Source: Thalassomonas haliotis (GTDB taxonomy: Bacteria > Pseudomonadota > Gammaproteobacteria > Enterobacterales > Alteromonadaceae). From it: 64,000 nt of DNA. Below the pieces are notes generated by a model. That model searched no databases and was not told where the DNA came from. It worked only from the letters and a program-made list of their open reading frames with translations. The DNA is taken from assembly GCF_028657945.1 (NCBI RefSeq), contig NZ_CP059693.1, positions 1,240,001 to 1,304,000 on the forward strand, in the 5' to 3' direction. Position numbers and translations under genes: made by a program. The first letter of the stretch is position 1. Each line of letters opens with the position of its first letter. This document shows, in pieces, positions 37,526-46,258 of this stretch.

Positions 37526-38458
37526 TCAGGCCTTTTGGGGCTCCAGGCCGGGCGCTTTATTACCTGTCATTAAGGCGTAGATATAAGAAAGGGATAATAA
37601 AAGCAGCGGACAAAGCTGATAAAAAAATTCAGTGATATTGCCGGTATCTCCCTGTTGCCTGCTAAAGCAGCAATCAAGGAAAATGGGCAATAAGCATAGC
37701 GGCAGGCATAGCAATAAGCCCTGAAAATTACGCCCTTTGGACCCGAGCCGGGCTTTGACCGGCAATACCGTCAGCACTGTAAAGAGCAGCAATAATACCG
37801 CGGCAAAGCCGAAGACCTGCTGGTAAACGGAATAAATATCTAAAGCTTCGGCGGTGATTTTAAACAGCGTATACAATACCAGCAGCCATTTGCTTTGCTC
37901 TGCCAGGTAATGGGCGGCGCTGTATCTGTTGTTGTGCGGCATCAACAGTGTTAAATGGTCAAAGTAGAGGATGAGCACTAACAGCACCGAAGTGGTTAAG
38001 GTAAGTAAGGCATTGACAGCGGCGATCGTCTGCTCTGATGTCAGCCCGGTTAACAGCACATGGCGGGCCAAAAACAAACAGGCGCTGGCGCCGATGGCGA
38101 TAATGCCGGCATCAACATTAAAATCGCCATGGCGGCTTTGCTGGATAAGCAGGGCATAGGCACAGGCGAAAAAGATCACGGCATCAAGATATAATACCGG
38201 CGCCAGCAATGCCTGCCAGACAATAAAGTGTTTAATTGACATCATTAAGAGAATGAAAAAGAACATGTTTGTTAAATTAACACAGCTGTTTGAATGCCGA
38301 CGCCTGATGATCTCGACATTGGCCCTCAACGCCAGCAGAGAAAGCAACAGCAGGTGATTGGCACCGCTTAGTGTCGTTAATGACAAGATAAGCAAAATGA
38401 AGGTTTGCAGTATCGCTATTTTGTTCCGGCCATAGAGATAAAGGGGATGATAAAGCAT
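37526..38458 (-). CDS. Multi-pass membrane protein of unknown function
   Basis: 310 residues, about eight hydrophobic helices, with short loops. I do not recognise the family; it is shorter than NnrS and lacks its landmarks. Several histidines lie at or near helix ends (SIKHFIVW, FLARHVLLTG, YFDHLTLLMPH, SAAHYL), which would allow haem or copper binding. It begins 3 bp after the 139-residue membrane gene with AAGGAG before the ATG. The pair lies between nirK and norR, divergent from norR, so a link to NO or nitrite metabolism is likely but unproven. Confidence 0.75.
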   Translation of the reverse strand: MLYHPLYLYGRNKIAILQTFILLILSLTTLSGANHLLLLSLLALRANVEIIRRRHSNSCVNLTNMFFFILLMMSIKHFIVWQALLAPVLYLDAVIFFACAYALLIQQSRHGDFNVDAGIIAIGASACLFLARHVLLTGLTSEQTIAAVNALLTLTTSVLLVLILYFDHLTLLMPHNNRYSAAHYLAEQSKWLLVLYTLFKITAEALDIYSVYQQVFGFAAVLLLLFTVLTVLPVKARLGSKGRNFQGLLLCLPLCLLPIFLDCCFSRQQGDTGNITEFFYQLCPLLLLSLSYIYALMTGNKAPGLEPQKA

Positions 38459-38461
38459 AGC

Positions 38462-38881
38462 TTACTCCTTTATTTTAATGGCAATCAGGGTGAGCCAGGT
38501 TAATAAAATAACCTTGGTCAGTTCGGCTGTCAGGTAAAGCCAGTGATGGTTGCCGCCGGAATGTATGCCTTGCTCTATATAGATTGCGGCTTGCTGGCTT
38601 AGTTGCGGCAGCAGGTAGTAAGACTGGTAACTAAATAACAACAATAAGGACAGGGAGAGTATCCATAAGTCCCTGGTTTTGTAGCGCAGGACCGTCATTA
38701 GCAGCGCCAGCATCAGCAGCCACTGGAAGCTGTCAAAGGCATTAAACACAGTACGGCCGACATCCAGGCCTATTTTTAAATCCACCAGGGATGCATTGAA
38801 TTTAACTTTGGCTTCCATGGTGATGGCAGCAATAGCGCCAAGCCAGAAGCAACAGAGTAAAGCAAGAAGTCTTTTTGACAT
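38462..38881 (-). CDS. Small four-helix membrane protein of unknown function
   Basis: 139 residues with four predicted membrane helices (about 5-22, 48-68, 72-93, 115-135). The first loop contains MEAKVKFNASLV and LDVGRTVFNAF, a pattern I have seen in small DUF4149-like or TMEM205-like membrane proteins but cannot assign with confidence. It is translationally adjacent to the 310-residue membrane protein (3 bp apart) and divergent from norR across an 83-bp gap to its proposed start, so it may share the regulatory region. Confidence 0.7.
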   Translation of the reverse strand: MSKRLLALLCCFWLGAIAAITMEAKVKFNASLVDLKIGLDVGRTVFNAFDSFQWLLMLALLMTVLRYKTRDLWILSLSLLLLFSYQSYYLLPQLSQQAAIYIEQGIHSGGNHHWLYLTAELTKVILLTWLTLIAIKIKE

Positions 38882-38964
38882 TAAAACTGTTCCGATTTAA
38901 GCTAGATAACTCCTATACAGCAAGTAGCAGGCCAGAGCGGTCAGAGGCTGATCAGAAGTATCCT

Positions 38965-40578
38965 ATGAGTCAAAAAACACCCTACGAAATCAATACCGAA
39001 CGCTTGTGTATGGACCTGCTTGCGGCACTTGAACCGGAAGACAGTCTCAGCGCCCTGGCCGAGGTGATAGCAAAATATTTTCATGCCGATGCGGTGTCTA
39101 TTTTGGAATTTAACGAGCCGTTATTGCATCCGGTAGCCCTGTACGGGTTTTCTAAAGATACCTATGGCCGGCGTTTTGACCTGGCCAATAACCCGAGACT
39201 GATGAAAATTGTCAGCGATGAACAGCCGACGATTTTTGCCGACGATATCGGCCTGCCGGATCCTTTTGACGGCTTGATTCTGGATAAACAGGGACGGCTG
39301 GAAGTACACTCCTGCAGTGGTTTGCCCATCAGGCAACATGGCAACCTGCGTGGCATTATTACCCTGGACTCCCTGGATTTGCAGGTCTTTAACCGCTTCC
39401 CTGAGGAAAACTTTAATACGGCGTCGGCGTTAACCTCGAAAATTGTCTTGGCGGCGATAGATAACCAAAACCTGAAAGAACAACTTTCCAAGAAAACCAT
39501 CTTAAACCAGACCTTGATTGAAGCCTCTATCGGGGTGAAAACCGAACTGGTGGGCGAATCGGAGCAAATCGAGCATTTAAGAAGGGAGATCAATATCGTG
39601 GCCCCTTCGGATTTGTCGGTGCTGGTGACCGGGGAAACCGGGGTCGGTAAGGAAATCGTCGCCAAGTCTATCCATGGCCAGTCCAAGCGTTTCGATAAAC
39701 CGCTGATTTATGTCAACTGTGCCGCCTTGCCTGAGTCTATTGCCGAGTCTGAATTATTCGGCCATGTGAAAGGGGCCTTTACCGGCGCGACGACCAACCG
39801 CAGCGGCAAGTTCGAACTGGCCAATGGCGGTACCTTATTTTTAGATGAAGTCGGCGAATTGCCGCTGGCGATTCAGGCCAAGATATTACGCGCTATCCAG
39901 TACGGCGATGTCCAGCGAGTCGGCAGCGACCGCCATGTTACCGTTGATGTCCGCCTGGTGGCGGCAACGAACCGCAATTTGATGGATGAAGTCAAAGAAG
40001 GCCATTTTCGTGAAGACTTGTACCACAGGTTAAGTGTTTATCCTATCCATATTCCGCCGCTGAGGGATCGTTTGTCGGATATTGAATTGCTGGTGGGCTT
40101 TTTTATGGAAAAAAACCGCATCAAATTGGGCCTGCAAAGTGTACGCCTGGATAAGCAGGTGTTGCCTGAGCTGCTCAGCTATAGCTGGCCCGGTAATGTC
40201 CGGGAACTTGAACATGTGATGAGCAGGGCCATGCTCAGGGCGGCCTCGGCCCGGCATGGCAAAATAGTCACCTTATTACCCGACGATATCGACAGTTCGG
40301 TCAGAGCAAGTAGCACAGTGAAAGCAACCGGGGGAAGCACTTTGGAGGGCCATAGCGATAATAACCAGATTGTGGATAATAAAGCACCGGTTGTTATTCC
40401 TGAGCTTGAGACGGGGGAATTAAACCAGGGCCTCAATACCATGATGGATAATTACCAGCGGACTTTGCTGCAGCACGCCTTAAAGCAGTCCGGCGGTAAA
40501 TGGAATAAGGCGGCAGAGCTGCTGGCCATAGATAAGGGCAATATCCACCGTTTGGGAAAACGCCTGGGGTTAAAATAG
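38965..40578 (+). CDS. norR: NO-responsive sigma-54 activator NorR
   Basis: 537 residues from the ATG at 38965; an in-frame ATG at 38875 overlaps the divergent gene and adds a non-conserved, low-complexity leader. The GAF domain keeps the iron-nitrosyl region of NorR: Asp-Pro-Phe-Asp-Gly-Leu-Ile after residue 98, and His115 and Cys117 in EVHSCSGLP. The AAA+ domain has Walker [15 protein letters not shown], the sigma-54 contact, and Walker [10 protein letters not shown]. The C-terminal Fis-type helix-turn-helix ends with [18 protein letters not shown] binding relieves GAF repression of the ATPase. No flavorubredoxin or NO reductase gene is adjacent; nirK is the best local target. Confidence 0.93.
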   Translation: MSQKTPYEINTERLCMDLLAALEPEDSLSALAEVIAKYFHADAVSILEFNEPLLHPVALYGFSKDTYGRRFDLANNPRLMKIVSDEQPTIFADDIGLPDPFDGLILDKQGRLEVHSCSGLPIRQHGNLRGIITLDSLDLQVFNRFPEENFNTASALTSKIVLAAIDNQNLKEQLSKKTILNQTLIEASIGVKTELVGESEQIEHLRREINIVAPSDLSVLVTGETGVGKEIVAKSIHGQSKRFDKPLIYVNCAALPESIAESELFGHVKGAFTGATTNRSGKFELANGGTLFLDEVGELPLAIQAKILRAIQYGDVQRVGSDRHVTVDVRLVAATNRNLMDEVKEGHFREDLYHRLSVYPIHIPPLRDRLSDIELLVGFFMEKNRIKLGLQSVRLDKQVLPELLSYSWPGNVRELEHVMSRAMLRAASARHGKIVTLLPDDIDSSVRASSTVKATGGSTLEGHSDNNQIVDNKAPVVIPELETGELNQGLNTMMDNYQRTLLQHALKQSGGKWNKAAELLAIDKGNIHRLGKRLGLK

Positions 40579-40696
40579 CGCAGTTGTTGCGGGGATAGCA
40601 GGGTATAGGTAAGTTTGGTTATGCCCGAACCGGGCGGCAAAAGAAATGGTCAAATAATTGCTATCGGCTAATAACATCACATTAGCCGTAACCCGA

Positions 40697-40725
40697 TTCA
40701 CGGCAGGAGGACGCCGTGAAGTTTT
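40697..40725 (+). terminator. Hairpin downstream of norR
   Basis: TTCACGGC and GCCGTGAA form a perfect 8-bp stem over an 8-base loop, followed by GTTTTG. It lies between convergent norR and the EF-hand gene and may terminate norR. Confidence 0.5.
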
Positions 40726-40738
40726 GCAGCCGGCAAGC

Positions 40739-40957
40739 TTACAGCGCCAGCTCTATCACCATTTCTTTTAATTCTTCTTTTGAGATCGAATTACTGTGGT
40801 TGGTGTCGAAGCGGTTGAAAATGGTTTCACACATGCGAATGCCTTTGTCTTGCAATAAAACGTCGATTAACTCAACAAACTCACTGCGGTTGATCACACC
40901 ATCTTTATCTTCATCGAATACTTCAAATAATTCGTCTACCCACTGATTAAGTTCCAT
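40739..40957 (-). CDS. Small EF-hand calcium-binding protein
   Basis: 72 residues, essentially two EF-hands. Loop 1 is residues 15-26 with Asp15, Asp17, Asp19, Gly20, Asn23 and Glu26. Loop 2 is residues 51-62 with Asp51, Asn53, Ser55, Ser57 and Glu62; Asn replaces the usual Gly at position 6. No signal peptide, so cytoplasmic. AAGGAAG precedes the ATG. Small calmodulin-like proteins like this occur in Alteromonadales; partners are unknown. It is monocistronic and convergent with norR. Confidence 0.85.
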   Translation of the reverse strand: MELNQWVDELFEVFDEDKDGVINRSEFVELIDVLLQDKGIRMCETIFNRFDTNHSNSISKEELKEMVIELAL

Positions 40958-41288
40958 TAGACTTCCTTTGATGCCAGGTAAAAACTATACCTAAACTTTA
41001 TCTGTTATTTTGATGATTTGGAATGACTATTTTCGATAATTCCTTCGTTAACTGATATTTTTCAGCTTATTGCTGAATATTAGCGCAAATTGATTTGTTT
41101 TGCTCCAGGGCAAGAGCCGGGAGAACCTTTTATTTACCCCGGGTGAGCATCGTCAGTTCAGCAAATGAATATTCATACAAGTATTCAGCGTAAAGATAAT
41201 ATTACGTGTAAGCGCTTTCATCTTGGCCGTTGTTTTTATAAGATGGGTAACTTTCATAAAATTGTTGATCATGTGTTGAGGTGAAATT
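40958..41288. other. Intergenic region upstream of the CBM9-like gene
   Basis: 331 bases, AT-rich, with no gene seen. It contains a LacI-type operator (listed separately) and the start region of the CBM9-like gene, whose GTG is preceded by GAGGTGA at five bases. Confidence 0.5.
41207..41220. promoter_or_regulatory. LacI/GalR-family operator candidate
   Basis: TGTAAGCGCTTTCA contains the perfect core AAGCGCTT and resembles the TGTAAGCGCTTACA operators of sugar-utilisation LacI regulators in marine gammaproteobacteria. It lies 69-82 bp before the CBM9-like gene. No lacI gene is in the window. Confidence 0.6.
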
Positions 41289-42110
41289 GTGGCAGTTAAA
41301 AAGGTTAGGGTTACAAGTATTAGCTCTGGTTGGCGACAAGTTAAACCTTTTGTGCTTGGCTGTTTACTCCTGGTTGCCGGTGTAGCCGGTCATAGCTTTG
41401 CTTTTGCCGAGGAAAAGGTTGCTGATCATGCCATTGCTGCCGGCGGTTATCAGGCCTTGTTCAGTAAAGAGAAGCCGGGCATAGACGGTTACTTGAATGA
41501 AACTGTCTGGCAAGATGCCACTTGGTACCCGATAGATTTTTTAATGCTGGGGAAAGCGCCGGACAGTCGGGATTTTCAAGGCAGTTTTGCCCTGGCCTGG
41601 GATGAAAACCGCCTTTATCTGAGTGCGAAAATTATCGACGATGTCCTGCTCGACAAACACGCCGATCCCCTGGTGTCTTATTGGGATGACGATACCCTGG
41701 AAATTTTTATTGATGAAGACTTTTCCGGCGGCGATCACCAATATAACCACAATGCCTTTGCCTACCATGTCGCCCTGGACAATCAGGTGGTGGATATCGG
41801 CAGCAATGGTAAAGCCCAATTTTATAATGATCATATCAACAGCCGCTGGCGCAGGCAGGGAGAGCATATTATCTGGGAAGCAGAGATCACCGTTTACAGC
41901 GATAACTACCGGGACGATAAAGCGGATAATCCGTCGGTGAAGCTGCGAAAAGGCAAAAAAATGGGGTTTATGCTGGCCTATTGCGATAATGACGGCAGTA
42001 GTGAACGTGAACATTTTATCGGCTCACAGCAGATCAAAGGGCAGGATAAAAACCTCGGCTGGATAAATGCCGATGTTTTTGCGGCCTTGTTATTGGTAGG
42101 CAGTGACTGA
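41289..42110 (+). CDS. Secreted CBM9-like sugar-binding protein
   Basis: 273 residues from a GTG start with GAGGTGA upstream. An N-terminal membrane segment (about 21-42, ending in SFAFAEE) acts as a signal peptide. The body has the family 9 carbohydrate-binding/DOMON-like layout: KPGIDGYLNETVWQDA near the start, then LYLSAKIIDD, the acidic DDDTLEIFIDED, the IWEAEITV strand and the end LGWINADVFAALLL. No catalytic domain is fused. With the LacI-type operator upstream it probably belongs to a polysaccharide or sugar regulon; the ligand is unknown. Confidence 0.8.
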   Translation: MAVKKVRVTSISSGWRQVKPFVLGCLLLVAGVAGHSFAFAEEKVADHAIAAGGYQALFSKEKPGIDGYLNETVWQDATWYPIDFLMLGKAPDSRDFQGSFALAWDENRLYLSAKIIDDVLLDKHADPLVSYWDDDTLEIFIDEDFSGGDHQYNHNAFAYHVALDNQVVDIGSNGKAQFYNDHINSRWRRQGEHIIWEAEITVYSDNYRDDKADNPSVKLRKGKKMGFMLAYCDNDGSSEREHFIGSQQIKGQDKNLGWINADVFAALLLVGSD

Positions 42111-42240
42111 TATAAACTGGCAGCGCTGACTGAGCAACCCTGATTAATAAACCTTTAGTAAAATAAATTTTAATTTTTTGTAATAAATATCAATTTTAGC
42201 AGACTAGTGTCTACAGGTATTAAAAACAAAGGATAAATAA

Positions 42241-43677
42241 ATGTTTTACAGAGATTTATTTGCATCGCTTTTTTTCGCTCTAAGCTGTTGCCCTGTGGTT
42301 AACGCAGCCCCGCTTGAGCTTAAAGATTGCCACCTCGACGGCATCAAGGAAAAAGTGAAATGTGGCCAGTTACAGGTGCCGGAAAATTATGCCGACCCTG
42401 AAGGCAAAACCATCAGTATTAATTTTGCCGTGTTGCCTGGCATAGATCAGAGTCAGCAAAAAACACCGCTGATGTTTCTGGCGGGGGGGCCGGGACAGGC
42501 GGCAGTTGAACTGGCCGCCGGTTTAAGAAAAGTGTTTTACGAAAGCCGTAAAACCCGGGATTTGATCTTGGTGGACCAGCGCGGTACCGGCGAGTCGAAA
42601 CCTTTCCAGTGCGACCTGGCTGCACAAAGCAATATTTATCAGCTGTTGCCGGAAGACTTTTCCGGCAAAGAAGTGCAGGACTGCCTGTCGGGATTTGACG
42701 GCGAGTTAAGCCAATACAACTCAGAAAATGCCATCCGTGATTTTGAGGCGCTGCGCAAAGCTTTAGGTTACCAACAGGTAAATCTTTATGGCGGCTCTTA
42801 TGGTACCCGGGCGGCACTGGTGTATATGCGCTTATTCCCTGATGCCATCCGCAGCGTCGTACTCGACAGTGTGGGTCCGGTAGAAGTACCTATCGGTCTT
42901 TTTGGCCAGAGCATAGCCCGCTCTTTTGATTTGTTAGTGGCCAACTGCCATCAGGACAAAAGCTGCCGGCAGGCGTTTCCCGACTTGGAAAGCGAATTTC
43001 ACCAGGTATTGGCGGCGCTGGAGCAAAAGCCGCAATCGGTAACTATTCCCCATCCCAGGTTGGGAGAGGCAACGACTTTTGTTATCAGCAAAAGCAAGTT
43101 TATCGGCACGTTAACACAGCAGCTTTATTCCACAGGCAGCCGGGCATTTGTGCCTTTAGTGATCCATCAGGCGGCTAAGGGGAATTATTTACCTTTAGCC
43201 GGACTTATCGCGACCACAGATGGTAAACAACCCCTTTACCTGGGGTTACATATGAATATTATCTGTAATGAAGATTTCCCCAAGATCACGCCTGAGGCAT
43301 TAACTGCAGATGCCGCCAATAGCTTTGGCGGCGATATCACGCATAATGCTATGCTAACGGCCTGCCCGTTATGGCCCCAATACCGGCCCGGTAAAGCATT
43401 TTACCAGCCGGTGACCGCCGATATTCCTACGCTGATTTTATCCGGCGAGCTAGATCCGGTGACGCCGCCAAGCAATGCTGAATTTTCAGATCAAACCCTG
43501 GCCAACAGCCATCATATCGTAGTTAAACATACCGGGCATACCGTGGCCATGAGCACATGCGCCTCCGATATTATCAACGAATTTATGAATGTATTAACCC
43601 CGGCAAAACTTGATGAGTCCTGTCTTGAGGATATCCCGGGCGAGTCTTTTATGACCGGCTTAAACGGCAGCTTTTAA
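42241..43677 (+). CDS. Secreted alpha/beta hydrolase with TAP-like C-terminus
   Basis: 478 residues with a signal peptide (about 1-22, NAAPLE). The alpha/beta-hydrolase core has the oxyanion region LAGGPGQAA, then DQRGTGESKPF, the nucleophile elbow G-G-S-Y-G (catalytic Ser in LYGGSYGTRAAL), Asp in SGELDPVTPP and His in VKHTGHTVAM. The arrangement matches the SlpD/E and TAP-like peptidase family that removes N-terminal residues from peptides. Several Cys pairs suit a periplasmic or secreted enzyme. It precedes the ABC exporter genes by 34 bp and could share a transcript. Confidence 0.85.
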   Translation: MFYRDLFASLFFALSCCPVVNAAPLELKDCHLDGIKEKVKCGQLQVPENYADPEGKTISINFAVLPGIDQSQQKTPLMFLAGGPGQAAVELAAGLRKVFYESRKTRDLILVDQRGTGESKPFQCDLAAQSNIYQLLPEDFSGKEVQDCLSGFDGELSQYNSENAIRDFEALRKALGYQQVNLYGGSYGTRAALVYMRLFPDAIRSVVLDSVGPVEVPIGLFGQSIARSFDLLVANCHQDKSCRQAFPDLESEFHQVLAALEQKPQSVTIPHPRLGEATTFVISKSKFIGTLTQQLYSTGSRAFVPLVIHQAAKGNYLPLAGLIATTDGKQPLYLGLHMNIICNEDFPKITPEALTADAANSFGGDITHNAMLTACPLWPQYRPGKAFYQPVTADIPTLILSGELDPVTPPSNAEFSDQTLANSHHIVVKHTGHTVAMSTCASDIINEFMNVLTPAKLDESCLEDIPGESFMTGLNGSF

Positions 43678-43711
43678 GGGCGTTTCTTGTCAGGAATTTT
43701 TAGGAAAACAA

Positions 43712-44446
43712 ATGATAGAAGTAAATAATTTACATAAGAGTTTTGGACAGGTCAAAGCCCTGGACGGTTTGTCTTTTAGCGCCCGGGACGGGGAAATCAC
43801 CGGTATTTTAGGCCCGAACGGCGCCGGAAAAACCACCTGCTTGCGTACTTTGTACGGCTTGTTAAAAGCGGATCGGGGCAGTGCCAAAATAGATGATATC
43901 GACGTCAGTAAGCAGCCGATATTGGCGCGCGGACGTTTAGGTATTTTTCCGGATAAGTTTGGGCTTTATGAGCGCTTAACTGCCTATGAACAAATCGACT
44001 ATTTTGCCAGTATCCATGGCTTGCAGGGCCGGGCAAAAAAAACGGCGATTGAAGAAGTGATCGCCGATCTGGATCTGCAGGATCTGGCCTACCGCAAAAC
44101 CGCCGGTTTCTCCCAGGGGCAAAGGATGAAAGTCACCCTGGCGCAGGCCTTAGTGCATAAGCCGAAAAACTTTGTCCTGGACGAACCGACCCGAGGGCTG
44201 GATGTGATGAGCACCCGGATTTTACGTAATTACCTGGCCCGTTTTAAGGCCAAGGGACATTGTATTTTATTTTCTTCCCATGTGATGCAGGAAGTGGCCG
44301 CCCTGTGCGATCGGGTGATCATCGTAGCCAACGGCAAACTTGCCGCAGTAGGTACCCCGGATGAATTATGTACCCTGGCGGATAAAAGCAATTTGGAAGA
44401 GGCGTTTGTGAAAATTATCGGCAGTGATGAGGGCATAGCGGCATGA
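43712..44446 (+). CDS. ABC exporter ATP-binding protein (NatA-like)
   Basis: 244 residues. Walker A GPNGAGKTT, signature FSQGQRMK (variant of LSGGQ), Walker B FVLDEPTRGLD and the H-loop SSHVMQEV. The C-terminal region resembles the NatA/CcmA group that drives two-component exporters. It overlaps the permease gene by 4 bases (ATGA), so the two are translationally coupled. NatAB extrudes sodium in Bacillus; the substrate here is not established. Confidence 0.9.
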   Translation: MIEVNNLHKSFGQVKALDGLSFSARDGEITGILGPNGAGKTTCLRTLYGLLKADRGSAKIDDIDVSKQPILARGRLGIFPDKFGLYERLTAYEQIDYFASIHGLQGRAKKTAIEEVIADLDLQDLAYRKTAGFSQGQRMKVTLAQALVHKPKNFVLDEPTRGLDVMSTRILRNYLARFKAKGHCILFSSHVMQEVAALCDRVIIVANGKLAAVGTPDELCTLADKSNLEEAFVKIIGSDEGIAA

Positions 44447-45606
44447 TCCAGTTTAATGCACTATTGAAAAAAGAGCTTAAAGAAGCCTTCAGGGATAAAC
44501 GGGCGGTGATGTATGCCCTGATGATGGCTTTTATGGCGCCGGTGATGATATATGCGGTGTCGAATTCTATGATCAAGGATATGACAGATACCCCTGCGCT
44601 ATATGTCAATATCCAGGGGGGAGAAGCGGCGCCGAAATTAATGGCTTTGCTCAAAGATGAAAATATTTTGCCGTTATCTGAGGTGACAGCAGATGAAAAG
44701 CGCCTGTGGCAAGAGCGCAATATTGAGCTGATATTGCCAAAAAGTTTTGTCGAAGATATGCGCGAAGGCAGGATGGTTGACGTCATTTTACGTGCCGACT
44801 ACCAGGATAAATCGCTTTTCTCGCCATTAAGGCGCATCAAAGACGTGATCCGCACCTATTCCGCGACAATCGGCAGCCAGCGCTTGTTAGTGCGGGGTAT
44901 CGATATCCGGTTAATGCAGCCGGTGAAACTGCTGGAGCAGGATACGGCCGAGCCGACCAGCGGACCTATGCTGATTATTATGAGTCTGGGCATGTATTTA
45001 ATGATGGCGGTCTTTGTTTCCGGTTTGTCGGTGGCAATTGACTCCAGCGCCGGTGAACGTGAACGTAATGTGCTGGAAATGCTGTTATGCCAGCCGGTGG
45101 ACACCATGAAAATTGTCCTGGCAAAACTCTCATGCGCCAGTTTGCTCGCCGCTATCGGTGTCGTTTTAACCCTGGCATTAACTTACTTCGCGATAGGTTT
45201 TGTTGATTTAAGCAAGATAGGGGCAACCTTTAACCTCGATTTTATCAGCGTCAGTGCTTTATTATTGCTGCTGTTGCCGTTATGCTTTTTTGCCTCGGCG
45301 CTACAGTTGTTTTTCGCCTTTGGCGCGAAAAGCTTTAAGGAAGCCCAGTCTACCGTGACTATGGTGGTTATGCTGCCGGCGTTTATTCCTTTAGTTTTGT
45401 CCTTTATGAACAACAAACCCCAGTGGCTGGACTGGGCGCCGATCGCAGGTCAGTCAATACTGATTGAAGATATCTTCAAAGGCGCGCCGGTTAACTGGCC
45501 GCTGCTGGGCTTTACCACTTTGGTGACTTTGGTCTTGACTGGGGTATTGGTAAAAGTGATGGCAGAAAAACTTAAGTCAGAGAAAGTGGTACTTGCATTA
45601 AGTTAA
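44443..45606 (+). CDS. ABC exporter permease (NatB-like)
   Basis: 387 residues. One membrane helix near the N-terminus (about 25-45), a large extracytoplasmic region (about 50-180), then five further helices (about 180-375). This is the ABC-2/NatB architecture; the segment SAGERERNVLEMLLCQPV between helices is typical of the family. It pairs with the overlapping ATPase. Substrate unknown; sodium is one option from the NatAB resemblance. Confidence 0.88.
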   Translation: MIQFNALLKKELKEAFRDKRAVMYALMMAFMAPVMIYAVSNSMIKDMTDTPALYVNIQGGEAAPKLMALLKDENILPLSEVTADEKRLWQERNIELILPKSFVEDMREGRMVDVILRADYQDKSLFSPLRRIKDVIRTYSATIGSQRLLVRGIDIRLMQPVKLLEQDTAEPTSGPMLIIMSLGMYLMMAVFVSGLSVAIDSSAGERERNVLEMLLCQPVDTMKIVLAKLSCASLLAAIGVVLTLALTYFAIGFVDLSKIGATFNLDFISVSALLLLLLPLCFFASALQLFFAFGAKSFKEAQSTVTMVVMLPAFIPLVLSFMNNKPQWLDWAPIAGQSILIEDIFKGAPVNWPLLGFTTLVTLVLTGVLVKVMAEKLKSEKVVLALS

Positions 45607-45665
45607 CTGTATTAAAGAAATGCAGCTAATAGAGTAATAATAATAAAAACAGGCGTAGTTATTAG

Positions 45666-46256
45666 ATGTTTTCTTCTTTAAAACTCCGGCAGAAATCACC
45701 GGTGGCAGTTGCTGCTGCCGGCGACTCAAAGCCGGACGAGGGCCAAAGTGTTAGTCAGGCCTTATTTAAACAGTGGATGGCGGAGCATGAAAAAATGCTG
45801 CGCCATCTTATTTGTGGTTTTGAAGCGAAACCTGCGTTGCAGGAAGAGTTATTTCAGGACATTGCCCTGAATATCTGGCAGGCGATGCCTAAGTTTCGAC
45901 AAGATGCCGGTGTGAAAACATTCGTTGCCCGTATTGCCCACAATATTTTAGTGACCCATGTCGCTAAATCTGTGCGTACGGTCAAAACCGAGCACGGCGA
46001 GCAAGCATATCATCAGCAGGCAGCAACAGATGTCACGCCGTACCAGGCTTTAGATCAAAAACAGCGCCAGCAGCGCCTGTCTTGTGCTATCCGGCAATTA
46101 AAGCTGGAGCAAAGGCAAGTGATCACCCTGGCACTTGAAGGCATGAGTTATCAGGAAATGGCCGATATTCTTTGCCTTTCCGTCAATTTGGTTGGGGTGC
46201 GCCTGCAGCGCGGAAAAACCGCGTTAAGTCAATTATTAAAAGTGCAGGAGGGCTGA
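45666..46256 (+). CDS. ECF-type sigma-70 family RNA polymerase sigma factor
   Basis: 196 residues. Region 2 (about 33-105) has LFQDIALNIWQAMPKFRQDAG and VKTFVARIAHNIL, region 4 (about 130-190) has LEQRQVITLALEGMSYQEMADIL and ends in RGKTALSQLL. There is no region 1 or 3. It precedes a membrane protein gene by 2 bp, the classic sigma/anti-sigma layout, although the partner lacks a known anti-sigma motif. The target promoter cannot be told from here. Confidence 0.88.
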   Translation: MFSSLKLRQKSPVAVAAAGDSKPDEGQSVSQALFKQWMAEHEKMLRHLICGFEAKPALQEELFQDIALNIWQAMPKFRQDAGVKTFVARIAHNILVTHVAKSVRTVKTEHGEQAYHQQAATDVTPYQALDQKQRQQRLSCAIRQLKLEQRQVITLALEGMSYQEMADILCLSVNLVGVRLQRGKTALSQLLKVQEG

Positions 46257-46258
46257 AT

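Noticed and set aside
37303-37635. 110-codon plus-strand frame over the nirK control region
   Set aside because: It runs across the sigma-54 and NorR-like sites and antisense to the end of a well-supported membrane gene; no ribosome-binding site.
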